A stretch of DNA of 6,183 bases. Origin: Nitrososphaerota archaeon (GTDB lineage Archaea > Thermoproteota > Nitrososphaeria_A > Caldarchaeales > Wolframiiraptoraceae). The stretch covers positions 1 through 6,183 of the forward strand of contig JAGHCZ010000039.1 of NCBI GenBank assembly GCA_021160205.1, written 5' to 3'. Below are positions 1 to 5,192 of this stretch, in pieces. Below the pieces are notes generated by a model, which was not told where the DNA came from, did not search any database, and saw only the letters and a list, made by a program, of their open reading frames with translations. Positions within the stretch are counted from its first letter, which is position 1, and every line of letters starts with the position of its first letter. The position numbers were made by a program, and so were the translations under genes.

Positions 1-676
1 GGATTGTAGGAAGATCTCGGAGATGAGCTGGAAGGAGCTTGCGAGGGAGATCGCCATGGTTCCACAAAACACCCAACTCGACTTCAACTTCACGGTCTTC
101 GACGTAGTCATGATGGGGAGACATCCATATCTGGGGAGGTTCTCGATAGAGGGTGAGCTAGATGAAGAGAAAGTGAAGTGCTGGATGAAGCTCACCAATA
201 CCCCGCACCTCGCCGAGAGGTCGATCAAGGAGATCAGCGGAGGTGAAAGGCAGAGGGTCTTGATCGCGAGGGCGCTGGCCCAAGAGCCGAGAGTACTGCT
301 ATTGGATGAGCCTACCGCAAACTTGGACATCTGCTATCAGATCGAAATAATGAGTCTTTTGAGGAGCCTTGTGAAGAAGCTCAGGTTAACAATCATATGC
401 GCTATACACGACCTAAACTTGGCGGCTAAATATAGCGATAGAATCATACTCCTAAACGGCGGAAGAATTAGGAAGATTGGGAAACCGGAGGAAGTATTAA
501 CGAGAGAGACCTTAAAGGAGGTATTCGGGGTTGAAGCGAAGATAGAGCGTGATCGAGAATCCGAAACCCTAGTAATAATCCCCATACGCGCCGTATCCCG
601 AAGACTTGCCGCATCCGAGAAGCCCGATAACTCCATGAAAGCCGTGAAGAGCCCAAAACCACTTAGAGAAAAGTGA
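1..676 (+). CDS. ABC transporter ATP-binding protein, iron-siderophore/cobalamin (FecE/BtuD) type, 5'-truncated by window
   Basis: This is the ATPase subunit of an importer for iron-siderophore, cobalamin or a similar metal chelate; it would sit on the cytoplasmic face and power a FecCD/BtuC-type permease. The frame is open from position 2, before the first ATG at 23, and the upstream residues (DCRKISE) match the stretch before the Q-loop in this family, so the gene begins outside the window and Walker A is missing from view. Counting from the ATG at 23, visible motifs are the Q-loop (VPQ, 13-15), signature ISGGERQ (71-77), Walker B VLLLDE (91-96) with D-loop ANLD (99-102), and switch His129. 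The LKEVFGVEA segment (164-172) is typical of the FecE C-terminus; the last ~30 residues are a basic, low-complexity tail. Permease and binding-protein genes, if present, would lie upstream. The class call is firm; the substrate (iron, heme, B12) is not resolved. Confidence 0.9.
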   Translation, partial: DCRKISEMSWKELAREIAMVPQNTQLDFNFTVFDVVMMGRHPYLGRFSIEGELDEEKVKCWMKLTNTPHLAERSIKEISGGERQRVLIARALAQEPRVLLLDEPTANLDICYQIEIMSLLRSLVKKLRLTIICAIHDLNLAAKYSDRIILLNGGRIRKIGKPEEVLTRETLKEVFGVEAKIERDRESETLVIIPIRAVSRRLAASEKPDNSMKAVKSPKPLREK

Positions 677-692
677 AATGAAGGTGGTTTAA

Positions 693-700
693 GTTTTTCT
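693..700 (+). terminator. Possible U-tract terminator after the metal-importer ATPase
   Basis: A GTTTTTCT run lies 17 bases after the stop at 674-676, in the 40-base convergent gap before the isomerase stop. Archaeal transcription often ends at U-rich stretches without a hairpin, and I see no clear stem here. For the opposite strand, the nearest T-rich run (CTTTTCTCT, minus strand, 665-673) lies inside the end of gene 1, so the two transcripts may overlap slightly. Confidence 0.35.
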
Positions 701-716
701 AGTCCGCTCAGTAGTC

Positions 717-2081
717 TTATCTTTTAAGATCTTCTTCTACCACTGTTAATCCGAGTAATGAAGCTATCTCTTTAAGCTGTTCTCTCCAGTCGCCGTAAAA
801 AAGTACTCTATGCCAGCCGGCTCTCCATTTGTAGTTTTTGATTATGGACTTCGTGTCAGCTTTACCTATGATCTTCGTCGAACAAGACCGCTGAGAATAT
901 TCGTTTCTCAAGATTTCGGCTGTGTGAATTGTAAGTGTTTTTTCTTCGGGGCTTAAGCCGACGACGGTGACTCTTTCTCCGGTTGGAGCTTCTACGTATA
1001 TCGACGCTTTCTTGCCTCCTAGATGCGCTGAAGTTATTATGTAGGGAACGGTTTTTTCGTCGCCGTAGTTATACGGAGTTATAGGAGCGAAGCAGTGATA
1101 ATACACGATTTCGTCATTAAGCATGTCAGGGCTTGGATCGTTTATGAACCCCGGTCTATTCGCTAAATATTTCATCAACAATAACAACACCGCCGAATAT
1201 GCATCCGCCTCGCAGACCGGCACGGCCTCGTCCTTTCTGATGAGCTCCATGAAACCTAGGCAAGGCCACGCGTCTAAGAATCCGTTTCTGTAAAGGACTA
1301 TGCAATCTACCGCTATTGCATCGGCTTTATAATTTTCAACTATTTTTCTCATCGCTATGTACAGCTTAGCGGATTTGACGATTTCGTGTTCGTCCTTTTC
1401 TGAAACTTTTTTCGCTTCTTTTATCCATTTTTCGGCGATTTTCTTCGCCTCGCTGTCCGAGACTTTACCATAATATTTCTCGACGAATTCCCTGCTATCT
1501 ATTACTATCGACGTTATCCCAAATAATGCTTGCAGCTGTCTCAAATAGCTGTAGAGGTCTATGCTCAGGGGGAACTCCGCGTTGACGAGAGTCTTAACTC
1601 CGGGGCTTACGATGAACAATATCTTAGAATTTCGAAGTTTATGTATCGCGTATAAATATCCGACGTAGCGTTTCAGCAATTCCTCACTTTCTATCTCCCT
1701 CGTAATTATCCCCAAAACCCGCTTTCCCTCGGCTTTAGCCCTAGGATACTCTAACAATAAATCACCGGCAGCGCCGTAAGTTTCAGCAATAAGCACCGTA
1801 GGCTTATCGCTTCCGATTATTGGTCTAACCAATCCATACAACGAGTTAAACAGAAACGCGATATATCCGGCGGCGTCCTTAGTTCTATTCAAAGCCTCGG
1901 AGGCCTCTTGAGAATTAGTTACGTTGAAAGAATGAAACTCCACATCGGGATAGAGCCTCGTTAAAATTTCCATGATCCTTTTTCTTCTCTCCTCGAACAA
2001 CTTGGTTGATTCAGGGGGTTCTCCCAAGGCGCCGGAGGGAGGTGCCACGAAAAATATCCCCAATTTGCATTTTTTGTTCAT
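717..2081 (-). CDS. Sugar isomerase, L-fucose/L-arabinose isomerase-like superfamily
   Basis: The 454-residue product resembles the L-fucose isomerase-like family (COG2407 type), cytoplasmic metal-dependent enzymes that interconvert aldoses and ketoses. The N-terminal ~170 residues look like the Rossmann-like domains; the middle and C-terminal part carry the recognisable family pattern: DAWPCLG (270-276), then VCEADAYSA (289-297) with likely metal ligands Glu291 and Asp293, YYHC (327-330) with His329, and GWHRVLFYGD (422-431) with His424, equivalent to the conserved Asn/Gly-His-His-x-x-x-x-Tyr-Gly-Asp ending. Ligand roles are assigned by family analogy. Length fits a full protein. The ATG at 2081 has no Shine-Dalgarno sequence but sits about 30 bases from a TATA box, so it is probably nearly leaderless. 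It is transcribed away from a sugar ABC importer, suggesting it acts on the imported sugar. L-fucose, L-arabinose, D-arabinose or another pentose/deoxyhexose are all possible, so no gene symbol is given. Confidence 0.85.
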   Translation of the reverse strand: MNKKCKLGIFFVAPPSGALGEPPESTKLFEERRKRIMEILTRLYPDVEFHSFNVTNSQEASEALNRTKDAAGYIAFLFNSLYGLVRPIIGSDKPTVLIAETYGAAGDLLLEYPRAKAEGKRVLGIITREIESEELLKRYVGYLYAIHKLRNSKILFIVSPGVKTLVNAEFPLSIDLYSYLRQLQALFGITSIVIDSREFVEKYYGKVSDSEAKKIAEKWIKEAKKVSEKDEHEIVKSAKLYIAMRKIVENYKADAIAVDCIVLYRNGFLDAWPCLGFMELIRKDEAVPVCEADAYSAVLLLLMKYLANRPGFINDPSPDMLNDEIVYYHCFAPITPYNYGDEKTVPYIITSAHLGGKKASIYVEAPTGERVTVVGLSPEEKTLTIHTAEILRNEYSQRSCSTKIIGKADTKSIIKNYKWRAGWHRVLFYGDWREQLKEIASLLGLTVVEEDLKR

Positions 2082-2090
2082 AACGCGGTT

Positions 2091-2108
2091 ATCTAAGATC
2101 GTAACGAT
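2091..2108. promoter_or_regulatory. Two overlapping small palindromes, candidate operator of the divergent promoter
   Basis: Two odd-centred perfect palindromes overlap by two bases: ATCTAAGAT (2091-2099) and ATCGTAACGAT (2098-2108). They lie between the isomerase TATA box (2107-2116) and its start codon (2081), where a bound protein would block transcription start. This is where many archaeal repressors act. The arms are short (4 and 5 bases) and could be chance; no regulator gene is in the window. Confidence 0.35.
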
Positions 2109-2116
2109 AATATATG
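2107..2116 (-). promoter_or_regulatory. TATA box for the isomerase
   Basis: On the minus strand this reads CATATATTAT, preceded by AGTTAATT as a possible BRE. Its centre is about 30 bases from the ATG at 2081. With the usual archaeal spacing of about 26-27 bases from TATA centre to start site, the transcript would begin within a few bases of the ATG, in line with the absence of a ribosome binding site. Confidence 0.6.
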
Positions 2117-2156
2117 AATTAACTTTCTTTCCACTGAAGCATGGTTTAGGATAATG

Positions 2157-2165
2157 TTTATATAT
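2157..2165 (+). promoter_or_regulatory. TATA box for the sugar importer operon
   Basis: TTTATATAT is centred 29 bases before the ATG at 2190, so transcription should begin at about 2187-2190 and give a leaderless or nearly leaderless message. The earlier in-frame ATG at 2154 lies just before this box and would not be on that transcript, which decides the start of the binding protein in favour of 2190. Confidence 0.65.
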
Positions 2166-2189
2166 GGAATTTGGGTTTTTGTTTGTGCC

Positions 2190-3338
2190 ATGGAGAAAAA
2201 TTTTGACACCTCTAACGAGAAAAAGATCACGAGAAGAGACGCTCTATCTACCGCCGGCAAGGTTGCTATAAGCGCGGTAGTCGCTGGAGTTGTTGCAGGA
2301 ATTGGAGGATATTATGCGGGATCCGCTGTTCCTGCGAAGACGGTTACATCGATCTCGACTAAAACAGTAACGAAAGCTGCAACCGTGACTGCGTCGCCTA
2401 CAACGATAACTAAGACCGTTACCACCGCTCTCGCAGAGTTTGCCAAGGGACTGAAGTTTACCTACGTTACCCACGGCGGCGAGGAAAACGTCTTCTGGAA
2501 CACCGTTCACCTCGGAATGAAAGAAGCTGCCGATGTCTTGGGATGCGACGCTGTAATGATAAGGCCCAAGGTCGAAGGAGACTTAGGAATGATAATGTCA
2601 AACTTCGAAACCGCGATAGCGGAGAATCCTGACGGAATAGTCGCAACAGTATGCTACGAAGCAGAGCTCAAAATGATAAAGAAGGCCACTGAAGCCGGAA
2701 TACCCGTAATCGTCGCGAACATAGATGCACCAGATCCCGAAAAGAGGAAAGAAGCGGGAGGACTCTGCTTTATCGGTCAGAACCTTGAGCCTGCAGGCTA
2801 CTTCCTAGCGAAAGCTCTGAGCAAATATTATCCAGAGGGATCACACGTATTGATAATCATCGAAGGGCCTGGAATGGTGTGGGCTGAGCAGAGATGCCAC
2901 GGAATAGTGCGGTTCTTGGAAGAGTACGGCTGCACCTACGACAGGCTGGACGTCAGCTTCGAATTAGCGGAAGTCGAGTCGAGGCTTTCAGCGTATTTGG
3001 AGGCCCATCCACCTGTTGAGGAAACCAAGGCGATAATGAGCGTAGGCTATACTGCTCCTATAGCCGGCAAAGTTCTAGAATCTATGAACGTTCCGCCGGG
3101 GAAGGTCGCGATAGGCACTTTCGACATAGTTCCGTTGGTCATCGACGGCATAAAGTCGGGATACGTCCAAATAGCGCTTGACCAGCAGCCATATCTACAG
3201 GGATTCCTCCCAATCGTTCAGCTGGCACTAATGAAGAAATACGCTCTAGGAGCATGGGACGTGGATACGGGTCACGCTATAGTCGATCAAAGCAATGTAG
3301 ACATAGTAGCCGACTTATCGAAGAAGGGATATCGGTAA
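2190..3338 (+). CDS. Sugar ABC transporter substrate-binding protein (CUT2/RbsB-like), Tat-like N-terminus with Thr-rich linker
   Basis: This 382-residue extracytoplasmic protein captures a monosaccharide for the permease downstream. Starting at M2190 (ATG 2154 would add 12 residues), it has a charged N-terminus with TRRDAL at 14-19, then a hydrophobic segment at about 24-44, resembling a twin-arginine signal or a Tat-targeted anchor. A Thr/Ser/Val-rich stretch (about 50-80, with repeated KTVT-like units) is typical of archaeal binding proteins tethered to the membrane and possibly O-glycosylated. The mature domain is of the Peripla_BP_4 kind: VTHGGEENVFW near 93-103, GQNLEPAG in the middle, and the family-typical GTFDIVPLVIDGIKSGYV followed by ALDQQPYLQGFLPIVQL near the C-terminus. 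It is the first gene of the operon, divergent from the isomerase. The sugar is not identifiable from these motifs. Membrane-anchored versus cleaved remains open; a VPA-K site after the hydrophobic segment could be cut. Confidence 0.88.
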   Translation: MEKNFDTSNEKKITRRDALSTAGKVAISAVVAGVVAGIGGYYAGSAVPAKTVTSISTKTVTKAATVTASPTTITKTVTTALAEFAKGLKFTYVTHGGEENVFWNTVHLGMKEAADVLGCDAVMIRPKVEGDLGMIMSNFETAIAENPDGIVATVCYEAELKMIKKATEAGIPVIVANIDAPDPEKRKEAGGLCFIGQNLEPAGYFLAKALSKYYPEGSHVLIIIEGPGMVWAEQRCHGIVRFLEEYGCTYDRLDVSFELAEVESRLSAYLEAHPPVEETKAIMSVGYTAPIAGKVLESMNVPPGKVAIGTFDIVPLVIDGIKSGYVQIALDQQPYLQGFLPIVQLALMKKYALGAWDVDTGHAIVDQSNVDIVADLSKKGYR

Positions 3339-3347
3339 ACTCTGAAT

Positions 3348-3359
3348 AAAATATAAATT
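3348..3359 (+). promoter_or_regulatory. Possible internal TATA box before the permease gene
   Basis: AAAATATAAATT sits just after the binding-protein stop. If used, it would start a transcript near 3380, giving a leader of about 20 bases that still holds the ribosome binding site at 3388-3397. It could equally be ordinary A/T-rich spacer. Confidence 0.3.
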
Positions 3360-3360
3360 C

Positions 3361-3377
3361 TTTTTTATGGGTTTTTT
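3361..3377 (+). terminator. Twin T6 tracts between binding protein and permease, possible partial terminator
   Basis: Two runs of six T (3361-3366 and 3372-3377) follow the binding-protein gene. U-runs of this kind can end archaeal transcripts. Partial termination here would yield more binding protein than permease, which is common in ABC importers. No stable hairpin is evident. Confidence 0.35.
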
Positions 3378-3387
3378 GAAAATCGAT

Positions 3388-3397
3388 AGGAGGCGAT
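3388..3397 (+). promoter_or_regulatory. Strong Shine-Dalgarno site of the permease gene
   Basis: AGGAGGCGAT is nearly fully complementary to the archaeal 16S rRNA 3' tail, and AGGAGG ends 7 bases before the ATG at 3401. It fixes that start and contrasts with the absence of such sites at the first genes of the two divergent units. Confidence 0.8.
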
Positions 3398-3400
3398 GCT

Positions 3401-4378
3401 ATGGGTTTCAGGGAGCTGGGGATAACCGTTCTCCAAAAAAAGGAAATTAGCGTAACAATGATTCTCGTTGCGACTGTTCTAGTATTTTACAGCATTCAGC
3501 CAAGATTCTTGAGCTCTTTGAACGTCGAGGTTCTGCTGAAAATTACGCCTGAGCTGGGTATCGTCGCTCTAGGAGTTACTATGCTCATGATAGGCGGGGA
3601 ATTCGATCTCTCGGTGGGATCCGTATTCGGCTTCGCGCCCTTATTAATGGCGGTTTTGTTGGGATCCGGGGTAAACACTTGGATTTCCTTCGCAGCGGTT
3701 ATGGTGGTTTGCTCGTTAATCGGGGCGACTCAGGGGCTCATAACAGTTAAAACCGGTATACCGTCTTTCATAACGTCTCTCGGAGGAATGCTGATCTGGA
3801 GGGGGCTCGCCTTGGTGATCACTGGCGGGCATCCATTGTATTTCACGCCATCACAAGATTTTACTTACATCTTCACAGGTAAACTGTTCCCATTTGTCTA
3901 TTCACAGTTGATCATATTCCTCGGTCTTTTAGTCATATTGCAATTTATACTCGAGAGGCATAAATTTGGAAATTGGGTTTACGCGGTGGGAGGCAGAAGA
4001 CAGGCCGCAGAAGCCATGGGAATAAGCTCTGGACAAGTAAAGATTATTCTTTTCATACTTTGCTCTGTACTAGCGGGATTAGGCGGAGTAATACAATCGG
4101 CGAGAATGTCGCAAGCGATGCCGAATCAGGGATCCGGGTTAGAATTCGACGCTATAGCCGCGGCCGTGGTAGGAGGTACTTCGCTTTTCGGCGGTGTGGG
4201 AACGCTGATTGGAACGATGCTAGGAGAATTTCTCTGCAGAGTTATTGAGAATGGCCTTATAATAATTAGAGCTCCATCTTATTACTTCAGGCTCTACATA
4301 GGCATCGTCATAATAGTTGCCGTTATCGGGAACCTCTATATACAGCGTAGAACTGTTAGGATGCGGGTGAGGAAATAA
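3401..4378 (+). CDS. Sugar ABC transporter permease, CUT2 (RbsC/XylH-like)
   Basis: This 325-residue integral membrane protein would form, probably as a homodimer, the channel for monosaccharide uptake. It belongs to the BPD_transp_2 family: about eight to nine hydrophobic segments spread from residue ~17 to ~312, the hallmark GGEFDLSVGSVFG (65-77), the cytoplasmic YAVGGRRQAAEAMGI loop (194-208) that matches the family's YAxGGNxxAAxxxGI coupling region, and AVVGGTSLFGGVGTLIG (255-271), close to the AVVIGGTSLFGGxG pattern of ribose and xylose permeases. Length is normal for the family. The start is set by the strong ribosome binding site. The stop codon TAA (4376-4378) is followed directly by the ATG of the ATPase gene, so the two are almost certainly translated from one message. 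Confidence 0.93.
   Translation: MGFRELGITVLQKKEISVTMILVATVLVFYSIQPRFLSSLNVEVLLKITPELGIVALGVTMLMIGGEFDLSVGSVFGFAPLLMAVLLGSGVNTWISFAAVMVVCSLIGATQGLITVKTGIPSFITSLGGMLIWRGLALVITGGHPLYFTPSQDFTYIFTGKLFPFVYSQLIIFLGLLVILQFILERHKFGNWVYAVGGRRQAAEAMGISSGQVKIILFILCSVLAGLGGVIQSARMSQAMPNQGSGLEFDAIAAAVVGGTSLFGGVGTLIGTMLGEFLCRVIENGLIIIRAPSYYFRLYIGIVIIVAVIGNLYIQRRTVRMRVRK
4366..4372 (+). promoter_or_regulatory. Ribosome binding site of the sugar importer ATPase, inside the permease 3' end
   Basis: GGTGAGG lies within the last permease codons and ends 6 bases before the ATG at 4379. It complements the anti-Shine-Dalgarno tail and supports start at 4379, with re-initiation by ribosomes finishing the permease. 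Confidence 0.55.
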
Positions 4379-5116
4379 ATGGCCACACCCCTAGTGGAAA
4401 TGGTGAATATTCACAAATGGTTTGGAAGCGTTCACGCATTAAAGGGTGTGGATTTCAGAGTGGATCGCAGCGAGATCGTAGGGCTTGTCGGAGACAACGG
4501 CGCTGGTAAATCCACTCTCATAAAGATATTATCCGGTTTAATCCCGCCTGATGAAGGGAAAATCTTCTTCGAAGGAAAAGAAGTGCATTTTAGATCTCCG
4601 AAAGATCCCATGAAACTCGGAATAGAAACGGTGTATCAAGATTTAATGGTAGTTCCATATCTCAACGTATACAGGAACATCTTCTTGGGAAGAGAGCTGG
4701 AGAAAAAGGTGGGGCCATTCAAGGTGCTCGATATAGAGAGAATGAAGAAGGAGGTTGAAAGGCTTCTGGGAGACCTAGGCCTAAGAGTGGCCTCCTCCGA
4801 TCTACCAGTTGAAGCTCTCTCGGGAGGTCAAAGACAGGCCGTCGTGATAGCGAGAGCCATGTACTTCAAGACCAAGTTGCTCATATTAGATGAGCCGACG
4901 AACAATCTCTCTATAAAAGAAGCTAGAAGAGTGTTAGACATGGTCTCAGCCCTCAAACGCGCCGGAATATCCTGCATCTTCATAACGCATAATCTCCACC
5001 ACGTCTACCCGGTAGCCGATAGGATAGTCGTGTTAAATAGAGGAGTAAAGATCGCAGACCTCAAAAAGAGTGAAACCACCGTTGACGAAATAGAAAAATT
5101 GATAGTGAGCGCGTAG
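4379..5116 (+). CDS. Sugar ABC transporter ATP-binding protein, CUT2, single nucleotide-binding domain
   Basis: This cytoplasmic ATPase powers the permease encoded just upstream. All key motifs are intact in its 245 residues: Walker A GDNGAGKST (38-46), Q-loop YQD (86-88), signature LSGGQRQ (147-153), Walker B LLILDEPT (167-174), D-loop NNLS (175-178) and switch His204. The sequences GDNGAGKSTLIKILSGL and DEPTNNLSIKEAR fit the N-terminal half of RbsA/XylG proteins. Bacterial RbsA-type ATPases are usually about 500 residues with two fused domains; this one holds only one, like the FrcA type, and should act as a homodimer. The reading frame ends in a normal C-terminal helix and a clean TAG, not an abrupt break, so it looks like a natural short form and not a truncation. 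A second separate ATPase gene is not seen in the window. Confidence 0.93.
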   Translation: MATPLVEMVNIHKWFGSVHALKGVDFRVDRSEIVGLVGDNGAGKSTLIKILSGLIPPDEGKIFFEGKEVHFRSPKDPMKLGIETVYQDLMVVPYLNVYRNIFLGRELEKKVGPFKVLDIERMKKEVERLLGDLGLRVASSDLPVEALSGGQRQAVVIARAMYFKTKLLILDEPTNNLSIKEARRVLDMVSALKRAGISCIFITHNLHHVYPVADRIVVLNRGVKIADLKKSETTVDEIEKLIVSA

Positions 5117-5149
5117 ATACATGGTGAATTTTCGCGTTAGTTTACGTTC

Positions 5150-5180
5150 AGCCGCGTCTGCCAACGTTATATAGCCGCGT
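5150..5180. repeat. Direct repeat AGCCGCGT flanking a TATA box
   Basis: AGCCGCGT occurs at 5150-5157 and again at 5173-5180, 23 bases apart start to start, on either side of the TATA-like GTTATATAG (5166-5174) with a one- or two-base overlap at the second copy. This could mark a two-site regulator binding region, or be chance; eight bases is short. Confidence 0.3.
5166..5174 (+). promoter_or_regulatory. TATA-like element before the HerA-like gene
   Basis: GTTATATAG is centred 23 bases before the ATG at 5193, slightly closer than the usual 26-27 bases to a start site, so transcription would begin at or just after that ATG. A second A/T-rich candidate, CTTATATG (5187-5194), would place the start near 5217. 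The 5117-5192 gap shows no clear terminator for the importer operon; the only T-run is TTTT at about 5129. Confidence 0.45.
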
Positions 5181-5192
5181 TTTATCTCTTAT

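Noticed and set aside
337..662. Two antisense open frames (337-636 and 468-662, minus strand) within the metal-importer ATPase
   Set aside because: The plus-strand frame carries intact ABC signature, Walker B and His switch; the antisense products have Arg/Ser/Leu-rich, domain-free sequences.
1972..2154. 60-residue plus-strand frame across the isomerase start and divergent promoter
   Set aside because: It overlaps the conserved isomerase N-terminus antisense and runs through the promoter elements; no ribosome binding site and no recognisable product.
2244..2510. 88-residue minus-strand frame inside the binding-protein gene
   Set aside because: The Ser/Arg/Cys-rich product is the antisense image of the Thr-rich linker and hydrophobic signal; no initiation signals.
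3496..3678. 60-residue minus-strand frame inside the permease
   Set aside because: It is antisense to the conserved GGEFDLSVGS region; a shadow of the permease frame.
3973..4248. 91-residue plus-strand frame inside the permease
   Set aside because: Out of frame with the permease hallmark motifs it overlaps, with an Arg/Gly/Ser-rich product of the kind out-of-frame reading gives.
5121..5174. 17-codon ATG frame in the gap between importer ATPase and HerA-like gene
   Set aside because: Very short, no ribosome binding site, and it ends inside the TATA-like element; no support for translation.
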